A stretch of 64,000 nt of DNA from Ruegeria sp. HKCCD7303 (GTDB taxonomy: Bacteria; Pseudomonadota; Alphaproteobacteria; Rhodobacterales; Rhodobacteraceae): positions 248,001 to 312,000 of the forward strand of contig NZ_WVRE01000004.1 in assembly GCF_013111185.1 (NCBI RefSeq), given 5' to 3'. The stretch's first letter is position 1. The number at the start of each line of letters is the position of its first letter. Positions 55,151 through 64,000 of this stretch are shown here, piece after piece. Position numbers and translations under genes: made by a program. The notes beneath the pieces were generated by a model. The model was not told where the DNA came from, searched no databases, and was given only the letters and a program-made list of their open reading frames with translations.

Positions 55151-55749
55151 CCGTCTTTGCCTTCTATCTGTTTGCCATCAGCGCCATCACCGGCGGACTG
55201 TTCACGGTGATCAGCCGCCAGCCGGTGCACTCGGTGCTGTGGCTGATCCTGTCCTTCCTGTCGGCGGCGGGGCTGTTCGTGCTGCTGGGGGCCGAGTTCG
55301 TGGCTATGCTGCTGATCATCGTCTATGTTGGCGCGGTTGCGGTTCTTTTCCTGTTCGTGGTGATGATGCTGGACGTTGACTTTGCCGAGCTCAAGGCCGA
55401 GATGGCGCGCTATATGCCGCTGGCCTTGCTGATCGGTCTGGTCATCCTGATGCAGTTCGTCATGGCCTTTGGCGCATGGGACAGCGCGCAGGGTGCTGCG
55501 GCCAATCTGGCCCAGCCGGTTCCAGCAGACCGCCATAACACCGAGGCGCTCGGCGTCATCCTTTACGATCAATACTTCCTTCTGTTCCAACTGGCGGGCC
55601 TGATCCTGCTGGTGGCGATGATCGGTGCTATCGTGCTGACCCTGCGCCACCGTCAGGACATCAAGCGTCAGGACATCGTCGGCCAGATGATGCGCGACCC
55701 GGCCAAGGCGATGGAGTTGAAGGACGTGAAACCGGGGCAGGGACTTTGA
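55147..55749 (+). CDS. nuoJ: NADH-quinone oxidoreductase subunit J
   Basis: 200 residues, five membrane helices. The third helix has the family motif [22 protein letters not shown] with its pi-bulge region, followed by VVMMLDVDF. It starts from an ATGA overlap with the CMD-like gene. The C-terminal tail [20 protein letters not shown] is cytosolic. Confidence 0.96.
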   Translation: MTVFAFYLFAISAITGGLFTVISRQPVHSVLWLILSFLSAAGLFVLLGAEFVAMLLIIVYVGAVAVLFLFVVMMLDVDFAELKAEMARYMPLALLIGLVILMQFVMAFGAWDSAQGAAANLAQPVPADRHNTEALGVILYDQYFLLFQLAGLILLVAMIGAIVLTLRHRQDIKRQDIVGQMMRDPAKAMELKDVKPGQGL

Positions 55750-55753
55750 GACG

Positions 55754-56059
55754 ATGATCGGACTTGAACACTATCTTACGGTCGCGGCGACGCTGTTCGT
55801 CATCGGCATCTTCGGTCTCTTCCTGAACCGCAAGAACGTCATCATCCTGCTGATGAGCATCGAACTGATGCTGTTGGCGGTGAATATCAACCTCGTGGCG
55901 TTTTCCAGTTTCCTCGGCGATCTGGTTGGGCAGGTGTTTACGCTGTTCGTGCTGACCGTTGCGGCAGCCGAGGCGGCGATTGGTCTGGCCATTCTGGTCT
56001 GCTTCTTCCGCAACCGTGGCACCATCGCGGTTGAAGACGTCAATATGATGAAGGGCTAA
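55754..56059 (+). CDS. nuoK: NADH-quinone oxidoreductase subunit K
   Basis: 101 residues, three membrane helices, MrpC-like. The conserved glutamates are present: in [17 protein letters not shown] and in [19 protein letters not shown], both on the proton path. Normal length; starts 4 bp after nuoJ. Confidence 0.97.
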   Translation: MIGLEHYLTVAATLFVIGIFGLFLNRKNVIILLMSIELMLLAVNINLVAFSSFLGDLVGQVFTLFVLTVAAAEAAIGLAILVCFFRNRGTIAVEDVNMMKG

Positions 56060-56066
56060 GAGAACT

Positions 56067-58244
56067 ATGGAAACCACCATCCTCTTTGCCCCGCTCGTGG
56101 GCGCGCTGATCTGCGGCTTTGGCTGGAAGTTCATTGGCGAGAAAGCCGCCATGTGGACGTCCACGGGTCTGCTGTTTCTGGCCTGTCTGCTGTCGTGGAT
56201 CGTTTTCTTCACATTTGATGGGGTGACCCAGCAGATCGAGATCATGCGCTGGATCGAAAGCGGCTCGCTGTCGACAAGCTGGGCTATTCGACTGGACCGT
56301 CTGACTGCGATCATGCTGATCGTGGTGACGACCGTTTCGGCGCTCGTGCATCTCTATTCCTTCGGGTACATGGATCATGATCCGCAGTGGCGTGAGGGCG
56401 AAAGCTATAAACCGCGTTTCTTTGCCTATCTGTCCTTCTTCACCTTCGCCATGCTGATGCTGGTGACAGCGGACAATCTGGTGCAGATGTTCTTTGGCTG
56501 GGAAGGCGTAGGCGTCGCTTCGTACCTGTTGATCGGCTTCTACTATCGCAAATCTTCGGCCAATGCGGCGGCGATGAAAGCGTTCATCGTGAACCGGGTG
56601 GGTGACTTCGGCTTTGCGCTTGGGATCTTCGCAATCTTCTTCCTGACCGACAGCATCAATTTCTCGGACATCTTTGCATCCGCCCCTGCGCTGGCCGAAG
56701 AAAAGCTGCACTTCCTGTGGGGTGAGTGGACTGCGATTGAGGTCATCTGTGTGCTGCTGTTCATCGGCGCCATGGGTAAATCGGCTCAGTTGATCCTGCA
56801 CACCTGGTTGCCGGACGCGATGGAAGGCCCGACTCCTGTGTCTGCCCTGATCCACGCCGCGACCATGGTGACGGCGGGTGTCTTCCTGGTCTGCCGCATG
56901 TCGCCGCTGATGGAGTTTGCTCCGGGCGCAACCGGCTTCATCACGGTACTGGGCGCGTCCACCGCGTTCTTTGCGGCCACCGTGGGTCTGGTGCAAACCG
57001 ACATCAAGCGCGTGATTGCGTATTCGACCTGTTCTCAGCTTGGATACATGTTCGTGGCTGCAGGCGTGGGCATGTACTCGGCGGCGATGTTCCACCTGTT
57101 CACACACGCCTTCTTCAAAGCTTTGTTGTTCCTTGGCGCCGGGTCAGTGATCCATGCGATGCATCACGAGCAGGAGATGACTGAATACGGCGGTCTGCGT
57201 AAGAAAATCCCCTATACCTTCTGGGCGATGATGATCGGCACGCTGGCTATCACCGGCGTTGGTATTCCGCTGACCACATTTGGCTTTGCCGGTTTCCTGT
57301 CGAAGGATGCCATTATCGAGAGCGCTTATGCGGGCGGCTCGGGCTATGGCTTCTGGTTGCTGGTTGTGGCGGCTGCGTTCACCTCGTTCTACAGCTGGCG
57401 TCTGATCTTCCTGACCTTCTACGGTGAGCCGCGTGGCGACAAACATACGCATGATCACGCGCATGAAAGCCCGATGGTCATGCTGGTGCCGCTGGGCGTT
57501 CTGTCACTGGGCGCAGTTTTTGCCGGGATGATCTGGTACGGCAATTTCTTTGGCCACGCCGACAAGGTTGGCAAATTCTATGGCATCCCGGTTGCTGAAG
57601 CGTCAGAGCATGCAGAGGCCAGCGATCATGGTAAAGCCGAAGGGCATGACGATGCCGCACATTCGGATGACGGTCATGCGGATGATGGTCATGGCGCTGA
57701 AACACATGCGGATGAGGGCCATGCAGACGACGGCCACGGTGACAAAGACGCTCATGGCGGTGATCACCACTATGCCTTTGTCGGCGAACCGGGCGAGGGC
57801 GCGCTGTATATGGCACCGGACAACCACGTGTTGGACGATGCGCACGCCGCTCCGAAATGGGTTAAGGTCTCGCCCTTTGTTGCGATGGTGCTGGGCTTTA
57901 TCGTGGCATATTGGTTCTACATCGTGAACACGACGCTGCCCGCGCGGTTGGCCGAGAACCAGCGCCCTCTGTACCTGTTCCTCAAGAACAAGTGGTACTT
58001 TGACGAGATCTACAACGTGATCTTTGTCAAACCCACCATCGCCCTTGGTCGCTTCCTGTGGAAACGCGGCGATGGAAATACAATTGATGGCTTCCTGAAC
58101 GGAGTAGCAATGGGCGTTGTTCCCTTCTTTACCCGCCTCGCAGGCAAGGCGCAGACCGGGTACATCTTTACCTATGCCTTCTGGATGGTGCTGGGCATCG
58201 CAGCCCTTGTAACGTGGATGTCTATCGGCGGAGGGGCCAACTAA
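56067..58244 (+). CDS. nuoL: NADH-quinone oxidoreductase subunit L with His/Asp-rich insert
   Basis: 725 residues, longer than the E. coli subunit of about 613. Antiporter-like core: [19 protein letters not shown], then [20 protein letters not shown] with the conserved lysine, and [20 protein letters not shown]. The lateral helix lies in the C-terminal part. Residues 513-568 form a periplasmic-looking insert with twelve histidines and a five-residue spacing (H-A-D-D-G type), preceded by a shorter His cluster ([11 protein letters not shown], about 458-468). The final helices are intact. TAATG overlap with nuoM. Confidence 0.96.
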   Translation: METTILFAPLVGALICGFGWKFIGEKAAMWTSTGLLFLACLLSWIVFFTFDGVTQQIEIMRWIESGSLSTSWAIRLDRLTAIMLIVVTTVSALVHLYSFGYMDHDPQWREGESYKPRFFAYLSFFTFAMLMLVTADNLVQMFFGWEGVGVASYLLIGFYYRKSSANAAAMKAFIVNRVGDFGFALGIFAIFFLTDSINFSDIFASAPALAEEKLHFLWGEWTAIEVICVLLFIGAMGKSAQLILHTWLPDAMEGPTPVSALIHAATMVTAGVFLVCRMSPLMEFAPGATGFITVLGASTAFFAATVGLVQTDIKRVIAYSTCSQLGYMFVAAGVGMYSAAMFHLFTHAFFKALLFLGAGSVIHAMHHEQEMTEYGGLRKKIPYTFWAMMIGTLAITGVGIPLTTFGFAGFLSKDAIIESAYAGGSGYGFWLLVVAAAFTSFYSWRLIFLTFYGEPRGDKHTHDHAHESPMVMLVPLGVLSLGAVFAGMIWYGNFFGHADKVGKFYGIPVAEASEHAEASDHGKAEGHDDAAHSDDGHADDGHGAETHADEGHADDGHGDKDAHGGDHHYAFVGEPGEGALYMAPDNHVLDDAHAAPKWVKVSPFVAMVLGFIVAYWFYIVNTTLPARLAENQRPLYLFLKNKWYFDEIYNVIFVKPTIALGRFLWKRGDGNTIDGFLNGVAMGVVPFFTRLAGKAQTGYIFTYAFWMVLGIAALVTWMSIGGGAN
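57603..57770 (+). repeat. Imperfect 15-bp repeats encoding His/Asp-rich pentapeptides in NuoL
   Basis: Units such as GGTCATGCGGATGAT recur with changes, giving His at 532, 537, 542, 547, 552 and 557, and further His at 515, 521, 527, 563, 567 and 568. The reading frame is kept. Repeats of this sort usually arise by slippage, and unit number may vary between strains. The peptide would bind divalent metals. Confidence 0.8.
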
Positions 58245-59788
58245 TGGACAATATCCTTTCCATCGTTACGTTCATCCCGGCGATTGCAGCAGGTATTCTG
58301 GCCCTGTTCCTGCATGGGGATGACGCTGCGGCCCAACGCAATGCCAAGTGGATTGCTCTGCTGGCGACAACCGTGACCTTCCTGGTGTCGATTGGCATCT
58401 ATACCGGTTTTGATCCTTCGAACCCCGGCTTCCAGATGGTGGAAGAGGGTGAGTGGCTGATGGGTCTCAAGTACAAGATGGGCGTTGATGGCATAAGCGT
58501 TCTGTTCGTGCTGCTAACCACCTTCATCATGCCATTGACCATTCTGGCCAGCTGGAATGTGACCGACCGCGTCAAGGAATACATGGTGGCTTTCCTGCTG
58601 CTGGAAACCCTGATGCTAGGCGTATTCATGGCGCTGGATCTGGTGCTGTTCTACCTGTTCTTCGAGGCAGGCCTGATCCCGATGTTCCTGATCATCGGCA
58701 TTTGGGGCGGTAAGGACCGCATCTACGCCAGCTTCAAGTTCTTCCTCTACACCTTCCTCGGCTCGGTGCTGATGCTGGTTGCGATGGTTGCGATGTACGC
58801 AGATGCGGGCACCACGGATATTGAGGCGCTGATGAGCCACCAATTCTCATCGGAAAGCTTCAGCGTGCTGGGCATCTATGTTGTCGGCGGTATGCAGACT
58901 TTGATGTTCTTGGCCTTCTTTGCGTCGTTTGCGGTGAAGATGCCGATGTGGCCGGTGCACACCTGGTTGCCGGATGCGCACGTTCAGGCCCCAACTGCAG
59001 GGTCGGTCGTTCTGGCGGCGATCCTGTTGAAAATGGGTGGCTATGGCTTCCTGCGATTCAGCCTGCCGATGTTCCCTGTGGGTTCCGCAGTGATGACCGA
59101 TCTAGTGCTTTGGATGTCTGCGATTGCGGTTGTCTACACCTCGCTGGTGGCGCTGGTGCAAGAGGACATGAAGAAGCTGATCGCTTACTCGTCGGTCGCG
59201 CATATGGGCTTTGTGACTATGGGTATCTTTGCGGCAAACCAGCAGGGCATCGATGGCGCGATCTTCCAGATGCTGAGCCACGGGTTTATCTCGGCCGCGT
59301 TGTTCCTGTGTGTCGGCGTGATCTACGACCGGATGCATACTCGGGATATCGAGGCTTATGGCGGTCTGGTCATTCGGATGCCTGCCTACGCGCTGGTCTT
59401 CATGCTCTTCACCATGGCCAATGTCGGCTTGCCGGGCACATCCGGTTTCATCGGTGAATTCCTGACCCTGATGGGGGCCTTCCAGGTCAACACTTGGGTA
59501 ACGGCTGTGGCCGCGACCGGTGTGATCTTTTCGGCCGGTTATGCGCTGTGGCTGTACCGTCGCGTGGTCTTTGGCGATCTGATCAAGGAAAGCCTGAAGG
59601 CAATGACCGACATGAGCTCACGCGAACGTCTGATTTTTGCCCCACTGATCGTGATGACCATCCTTTTGGGCGTCTACCCGTCGCTGGTAACGGATGTGAT
59701 CGGGCAATCCACTGCCGCACTGATTTCGAACTATGACACGGCTCTGGCCGCGGCTGAGGCTGCGAACCAGACGGCCGCTTCGCACTAA
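58244..59788 (+). CDS. nuoM: NADH-quinone oxidoreductase subunit M
   Basis: 514 residues from ATG 58244, sharing the TAATG with nuoL. Antiporter-like proton-pumping subunit: [20 protein letters not shown] with the key Glu, [20 protein letters not shown] with the key Lys, and [20 protein letters not shown]. About fourteen membrane helices. Length normal. Confidence 0.97.
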   Translation: MDNILSIVTFIPAIAAGILALFLHGDDAAAQRNAKWIALLATTVTFLVSIGIYTGFDPSNPGFQMVEEGEWLMGLKYKMGVDGISVLFVLLTTFIMPLTILASWNVTDRVKEYMVAFLLLETLMLGVFMALDLVLFYLFFEAGLIPMFLIIGIWGGKDRIYASFKFFLYTFLGSVLMLVAMVAMYADAGTTDIEALMSHQFSSESFSVLGIYVVGGMQTLMFLAFFASFAVKMPMWPVHTWLPDAHVQAPTAGSVVLAAILLKMGGYGFLRFSLPMFPVGSAVMTDLVLWMSAIAVVYTSLVALVQEDMKKLIAYSSVAHMGFVTMGIFAANQQGIDGAIFQMLSHGFISAALFLCVGVIYDRMHTRDIEAYGGLVIRMPAYALVFMLFTMANVGLPGTSGFIGEFLTLMGAFQVNTWVTAVAATGVIFSAGYALWLYRRVVFGDLIKESLKAMTDMSSRERLIFAPLIVMTILLGVYPSLVTDVIGQSTAALISNYDTALAAAEAANQTAASH

Positions 59789-59803
59789 GGGAGCTTTGGA
59801 GAC

Positions 59804-61246
59804 ATGATCCAGGCTGATCTGACAACTATCCTGCCGGAAATCATTCTGGCGCTTTATGCGATGGCGGCGCTGCTGGGGGCTGTCTACACGACGAAAGACG
59901 GCATGGCACCTTTGCTGGTCTGGACCACGGCCGGTTTGATGGCCCTTCTGGCGATTTGGATTGCCACCCAGGGTGAAGGCACCAATGTGGCGTTCAACGG
60001 TATGTTCGTCGATGATGGGTTCGCCCGCTTTGCAAAAGTTTCCATTCTGCTTTCGGCAGGTGCCGTACTGGTCATGAGCCAGGAATACATGGCGCGCCGC
60101 GATCTGCTGCGTTTTGAGTATCCGCTGCTGGTTGCACTTGCCGCCGTTGGCATGATGATGATGGTCAGCGCGGGCGATCTGATGTCGCTGTATATGGGGC
60201 TCGAGCTGCAATCGCTATCGCTTTATGTAGTTGCTGCACTGCGTCGTGACAGCGCCAAGTCGACCGAAGCGGGTCTGAAGTATTTCGTGCTGGGTGCGCT
60301 CAGCTCAGGCTTGCTGCTTTATGGTGCGTCGCTGGTTTATGGCTTCACCGGAACCACGCTCTTTTCGGGCATCATCACGACCGTTCAGGCCGGAGACGTT
60401 TCGATTGGTCTGCTATTTGGTCTGATCTTCCTGATCTCAGGACTCGCTTTCAAAGTCTCGGCCGTGCCGTTCCACATGTGGACACCGGACGTGTACGAAG
60501 GCTCGCCCACGCCGATTACTGCCTTCTTCGCGACCGCGCCGAAAGTGGCTGCCATGGCCCTTTTTGCCCGGCTGATGCATGACGCGTTCGGAGGCATTGT
60601 GAAAGATTGGCAGCAGGTGATCGTTCTGCTTTCGGCGCTGTCGATGTTGCTGGGTGCTGTCGCCGCGATTGGCCAGCGCGACATCAAACGTCTGATGGCA
60701 TTCTCGTCAATTGCCCATATGGGCTATGCGCTGATCGGTCTTGCTGCAGGTACTGAGTTGGGCATCAAAGCGATGCTGATGTATCTGGCCATATACGTGA
60801 CCATGAACATCGGAACCTTTGCCTTCATCCTGATGATGGAACGTGACGGAAAACCGATAACCGATATTGACGCATTGCGCCAGTATTCCAAGCGCGATCC
60901 GGGCAAGGCCCTTGCCGTTTTGATCCTGATGTTCTCGCTGGCCGGTGTGCCGCCGATGCTGGGCTTTTTTGCCAAGTTTGGGGTGTGGCAAGCGGGTGTA
61001 AGCGCAGGGTTGACCGGCCTTGTGATCGTCTCGGCCATCGCGTCCGTCATTGGTGCGTTCTACTACCTGCGGATCGTGTTCTACATGTATTTCGGGGCTG
61101 AAAACGAAGAGCCAATCGAGACCCGATCGACGCCCGTTCTGTGGGTGGCTTTGATGGGATCTGCGGCGTTGATGCTGGTCGGCATCTTCTATCAGTTCGG
61201 TGTCGAGGGCGCAGCAGCAGCTGCTGCGGCGACGCTTGTCAACTGA
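59804..61246 (+). CDS. nuoN: NADH-quinone oxidoreductase subunit N
   Basis: 480 residues; AAGGGAG lies before ATG 59804. The third antiporter-like subunit: [20 protein letters not shown], then [20 protein letters not shown] and [20 protein letters not shown]. Last complex I gene. The transcript appears to end at the palindrome 25 bp downstream. Confidence 0.97.
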   Translation: MIQADLTTILPEIILALYAMAALLGAVYTTKDGMAPLLVWTTAGLMALLAIWIATQGEGTNVAFNGMFVDDGFARFAKVSILLSAGAVLVMSQEYMARRDLLRFEYPLLVALAAVGMMMMVSAGDLMSLYMGLELQSLSLYVVAALRRDSAKSTEAGLKYFVLGALSSGLLLYGASLVYGFTGTTLFSGIITTVQAGDVSIGLLFGLIFLISGLAFKVSAVPFHMWTPDVYEGSPTPITAFFATAPKVAAMALFARLMHDAFGGIVKDWQQVIVLLSALSMLLGAVAAIGQRDIKRLMAFSSIAHMGYALIGLAAGTELGIKAMLMYLAIYVTMNIGTFAFILMMERDGKPITDIDALRQYSKRDPGKALAVLILMFSLAGVPPMLGFFAKFGVWQAGVSAGLTGLVIVSAIASVIGAFYYLRIVFYMYFGAENEEPIETRSTPVLWVALMGSAALMLVGIFYQFGVEGAAAAAAATLVN

Positions 61247-61270
61247 ACGTCTTGAACATTCGAAAGGAGG

Positions 61271-61297
61271 GGCTCGGTCACGTGACCGAGCCTTTTT
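61271..61297 (+). terminator. Palindromic terminator of nuo operon, placed inside birA leader
   Basis: GGCTCGGTCA followed by CGTGACCGAGCC (61271-61292) is a perfect 22-bp palindrome; TTTTT follows (61293-61297), so it has the form of an intrinsic terminator with a minimal loop. AAAGGAGG (61263-61270) directly precedes it and the birA ATG (61301) directly follows TTTTTGAT. If the hairpin folds, the ribosome site ends up 8 bases from the start codon. Confidence 0.85.
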
Positions 61298-61300
61298 GAT

Positions 61301-62050
61301 ATGAGTAAATGGCCCCAAGGCTACGGTCTGCACGAGGTGCAGGAAGTCGATAGCACCCTGAACGAGGCGGCGCGGATCGCGCCCAATGCCCGTGGTCCTG
61401 TCTGGATCATGGCACATCATCAGACAGCAGCCCGCGGACGGCGTGGACGGGCCTGGGCTAATCCTATGGGCAATCTGGCCGCGACGTTGCTGATGCGTCC
61501 GCAAGGCGCGCCGGAACAGGCGGCATTGCGCAGTTTTGTGGCCGCGCTGGCCCTGTTCGACGCCTGTGTCGCCGTAACCGGAAGAACGGCCGGGCTGTCG
61601 CTGAAGTGGCCCAATGATGTCCTGCTGAATGGCGGTAAGCTTGCCGGTATCTTGCTGGAAAGCACCGGGCAGGGGCACGGTGTGGCGCATCTGGCGATCG
61701 GTATCGGGGTAAACCTGGCCAATGCACCGGATGCGGATGCGGTCGAACCTGGTGCGATGCGGCCTGTTTCACTGCTGTCAGAAACCGGGACGCACGTCTC
61801 GCCAGAGGATTTTCTGACCGAGCTTGCAGGCGCCTTTGCCACTTACGAAACCCAATTTACCACTTATGGGTTCGAACCGATCCGTACTGCTTGGTTGGCC
61901 CGCGCGGCCCGGTTGGGAGAGGTTATCACCGCACGTACCGGAACGTCAGAGACGGTAGGAACATTCGAAACAGTGGACGCAAGCGGCAACCTTGTCTTAA
62001 ACACCGCCAAGGGCCGCGTGAGCATTCCCGCGGCAGACGTGTATTTCTGA
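61301..62050 (+). CDS. birA: Biotin-[acetyl-CoA-carboxylase] ligase, without DNA-binding domain
   Basis: 249 residues, a group I enzyme lacking the N-terminal helix-turn-helix, so a ligase but not a repressor. HEVQEVDSTLNEA begins the catalytic domain; ARGRRGRAW (R45-W52) is the biotinyl-AMP loop; K102 in LKWPNDVLL is the catalytic lysine; LAIGIGVNLAN follows. A small C-terminal SH3-like domain ends at VSIPAADVYF. It biotinylates carrier domains such as K607 of MccA here. The only nearby Shine-Dalgarno sequence lies on the far side of the nuo terminator hairpin. Confidence 0.95.
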   Translation: MSKWPQGYGLHEVQEVDSTLNEAARIAPNARGPVWIMAHHQTAARGRRGRAWANPMGNLAATLLMRPQGAPEQAALRSFVAALALFDACVAVTGRTAGLSLKWPNDVLLNGGKLAGILLESTGQGHGVAHLAIGIGVNLANAPDADAVEPGAMRPVSLLSETGTHVSPEDFLTELAGAFATYETQFTTYGFEPIRTAWLARAARLGEVITARTGTSETVGTFETVDASGNLVLNTAKGRVSIPAADVYF

Positions 62051-62062
62051 AAGGGGCGTTAA

Positions 62063-62842
62063 ATGCTTCTGGCCATTGATTGCGGCAACACCAACACCGT
62101 TTTCTCGATCTGGGACGGCGAGAAGTTTCTGTGCACCCTGCGCACGTCGACCCACCATGCGCGTACGGCGGATGCATATTTCACATGGTATTCGACGCTG
62201 GTGAAACACTATGGCATTGAGGCGGTCATAACGGATGTCATCATCGCCTCGACTGTGCCGCGTGTGGTGTTCAATCTGCGCATTTTTGCGGATCGCTTCT
62301 TTGGGTGCCGCCCGCTGGTGGTTGGCAAGCCTGACTGTCTGTTACCTGTGCCCCCTCGTGTGGATGAGGGAACCGTACCCGGGCCTGACCGGCTGGCCAA
62401 TGCAGTGGGCGCGTTTGACCGGCACGGCGGAAACGTGGTCGTGGTGGATTTTGGCACTGCAACGAACTTTGATGTGGTTGCAGCCGATGGGGCCTATGTC
62501 GGGGGAATTATTGCGCCCGGTGTGAACCTGAGCCTTGAAGCTCTGCATCAAGGGGCGGCCGCGCTTCCGCATATCGACATTACCCGACCGGATAAAGTGA
62601 TCGGGACGAATACGGTTGGATGTATCCAATCTGGCGTGTATTGGGGCTATTCCGGCCTGATCGAAGGCCTGATCGCCCGGATCAAAAACGAATACGGAAT
62701 GCCGATGAAAGTTGTCGGAACAGGAGGGCTAGCCCCTTTGTTCGATCAGGCCGACGTAGGGTTTGACGCAATCGAAGATGATCTGACGATGCACGGATTG
62801 ACCGTGATCCATCGCTATAACAAGGATAATAGCTCCGCATGA
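62063..62842 (+). CDS. coaX: Type III pantothenate kinase
   Basis: 259 residues; AAAGGGG before ATG 62063. First step of coenzyme A synthesis. The ASKHA nucleotide-binding fold shows MLLAIDCGNTNTVFSIW with D6, GPDRLANAVGAF for pantothenate, and VVVVDFGTATNFDVV. The type III family replaces CoaA and is insensitive to CoA feedback. 12 bp after birA; ATGA overlap with rnj, so translationally coupled. Confidence 0.96.
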   Translation: MLLAIDCGNTNTVFSIWDGEKFLCTLRTSTHHARTADAYFTWYSTLVKHYGIEAVITDVIIASTVPRVVFNLRIFADRFFGCRPLVVGKPDCLLPVPPRVDEGTVPGPDRLANAVGAFDRHGGNVVVVDFGTATNFDVVAADGAYVGGIIAPGVNLSLEALHQGAAALPHIDITRPDKVIGTNTVGCIQSGVYWGYSGLIEGLIARIKNEYGMPMKVVGTGGLAPLFDQADVGFDAIEDDLTMHGLTVIHRYNKDNSSA

Positions 62843-64000
62843 GCAGTGAAAGATTGATCTACCTGCCGCTGGGTGGCGCGGGTGAAATTGGCATGAATGC
62901 CTATGTGTACGGTTATGGTAAACCGGGACAGGAGCGCCTGATCCTTGTCGATCTGGGCGTCACCTTTCCGGACATGGACACAACACCCGGTGTTGACCTG
63001 ATTTATGCAGATATTTCTTGGTTGAAAGAGCGTGCGGATCAGCTGGACGGCGTCTTTATCACTCACGCGCATGAGGACCATGTTGGCGCGGTGGCGCATT
63101 GCTATGAAGCCTTGGGTGCCCCGATTTATGCCCGCGCGTTCACGGCCAACATTGCACGCCGCAAGATGGAAGAACACGCGCACCCAACCGAGGCGGTGAC
63201 GACCGTATCTGCCTGGCCTGAACAGGTCTCGGTTGGTCCTTTCACAATTGGGTTTCTGCCTGTATCGCACTCGATCCCTGAAAGCGCGGCTTTGGTCATC
63301 GACACGCCTGCAGGACGAGTGGTGCATTCCGGTGACTTCAAGCTGGACGAGAATCCGGTCGTGGGCGAGGCTTTCGACCCAGACCTTTGGACCGAAGTGG
63401 CCAAACCCGGTGTCAAAGCCCTGATCTGCGACAGTACAAACGTGTTTTCGGCCCATCCCGGCCGTTCGGAATCCGAAGTTGGGCCGGAAATCACCAAACT
63501 GGTTGAAAACGCCGAAGGCATGGTCGTGGCGACCACGTTTGCCTCAAATGTTGCGCGGGTCAAAACACTGGCCGAAGCGGGTCAGCGGGCAGGGCGATCG
63601 GTTGTTCTGTTGGGCCGCGCCATGCGCCGGATGATCGAGGCCGCAACCGAAACTGGCATCCTGTCGGATTTCCCAAAGGTGATCAGCGCGGAAGAGGCGT
63701 TGGATCTTCCGCGTCAGAATCTGATGCTGATCGTAACCGGCAGCCAAGGCGAGCGCCGTGCCGCCAGCGCCCAGCTGGCCCGTGGTAAATACCGAGGTCT
63801 GGAACTGGCCGAGGGCGACCTGTTTCTGTTTTCTTCTAAAACCATTCCGGGCAATGAGCGGGGCGTGATCTTCATCATGAACCAGCTCAGCGAAAAGGGC
63901 GTGGATGTGGTGGATGACAGCTCGGGTCTTTATCACGTGTCAGGCCACGCCAACCGGCCTGATCTTGAGAAGGTCCATGCGCTGATTGACCCGCAGGTCA
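62839..64000 (+). CDS. rnj: Ribonuclease J (cut by window edge)
   Basis: The first 387 residues of a family of about 555. ATG 62839 overlaps the coaX stop. A metallo-beta-lactamase/beta-CASP RNase: YLPLGGAGEIGMNAYVYGYG, then the zinc motif HAHEDH at 76-81, VSHSIPESAALVIDTPAG, HSGDFKLDENP and, in the beta-CASP part, VVATTFASNVARVK, LIVTGSQGERRAA and YHVSGHANRPDL. It has endonuclease and 5' exonuclease activity in RNA turnover in related organisms. No stop within the window. Confidence 0.95.
   Translation, partial: MSSERLIYLPLGGAGEIGMNAYVYGYGKPGQERLILVDLGVTFPDMDTTPGVDLIYADISWLKERADQLDGVFITHAHEDHVGAVAHCYEALGAPIYARAFTANIARRKMEEHAHPTEAVTTVSAWPEQVSVGPFTIGFLPVSHSIPESAALVIDTPAGRVVHSGDFKLDENPVVGEAFDPDLWTEVAKPGVKALICDSTNVFSAHPGRSESEVGPEITKLVENAEGMVVATTFASNVARVKTLAEAGQRAGRSVVLLGRAMRRMIEAATETGILSDFPKVISAEEALDLPRQNLMLIVTGSQGERRAASAQLARGKYRGLELAEGDLFLFSSKTIPGNERGVIFIMNQLSEKGVDVVDDSSGLYHVSGHANRPDLEKVHALIDPQV

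Noticed and set aside
56040-57107. A long minus-strand frame opposite nuoL, and a similar plus-strand one at 14376-15404 opposite the permease
   Set aside because: Products are rich in Arg/His/Gln as expected of shadow frames in high-GC DNA; the opposite strand encodes clear families.
57603-57770. Short tandem repeats that could look like a CRISPR or minisatellite
   Set aside because: Units are 15 bp, imperfect, contiguous and kept in frame inside nuoL; there are no spacers.

Overview
The window comes from an alphaproteobacterium of the Rhodobacteraceae, Roseobacter group. This is inferred from the high GC coding style, the order nuoA-N, birA, coaX, rnj, a NuoE with a helix-hairpin-helix tail, single-locus pntA/pntB, a DUF3422 protein, and the leucine-degradation block around mccA/mccB. 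No species call is possible from sequence reading alone. It is ordinary chromosome: no rRNA, tRNA, transposase, phage gene or CRISPR array was seen. No stretch longer than about 300 bp lacks a gene.

Bases 1-17,200: the 3' end of malate synthase G with a GlcG-like gene; a class-I glutamine amidotransferase-like hydrolase; a divergent locus of a two-subunit molybdenum hydroxylase (minus strand) and its probable TetR regulator; kynureninase; a small membrane methyltransferase; proton-translocating transhydrogenase (pntAB, strong terminator); a VOC protein; a DUF3422 membrane protein; an MFS transporter; and a minus-strand peptide ABC importer operon (binding protein, then two permeases).

Bases 17,400-24,100: divergent from that importer lie its probable double ATPase, an ArgE-like deacetylase and three tandem paralogous M20 amidohydrolases. 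Together these look like an uptake-and-hydrolysis module for peptides or N-acyl amino acids. A short extragenic repeat, also found at 10.4 kb, closes the block and supplies the last codons of waaA.

Bases 24,100-32,200: minus-strand waaA and moaA, then the tightly coupled glmU-glmS-GNAT-AlkD operon, with a lipoprotein and a HAD phosphatase on the plus strand. Bases 32,200-43,100: a DegT-type aminotransferase, then leucine/isovalerate catabolism: ivd, an acyl-CoA synthetase, mccB, mccA, HMG-CoA lyase and methylglutaconyl-CoA hydratase. An OmpW porin, an ASCH protein and an AT-richer orphan are interspersed.

Bases 43,200-61,250: a complete 14-gene complex I operon (nuoA-N) carrying about ten accessory or unknown genes between the nuo genes. 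It ends in a perfect 22-bp palindrome that also sits between the Shine-Dalgarno sequence and the start codon of birA. coaX and the start of rnj (RNase J) follow. No clearly new multi-gene system was identified. The best leads are the birA start, the palindromic repeat array after the glc genes, the nuo accessory genes, the His-rich NuoL insert and the amidohydrolase trio.
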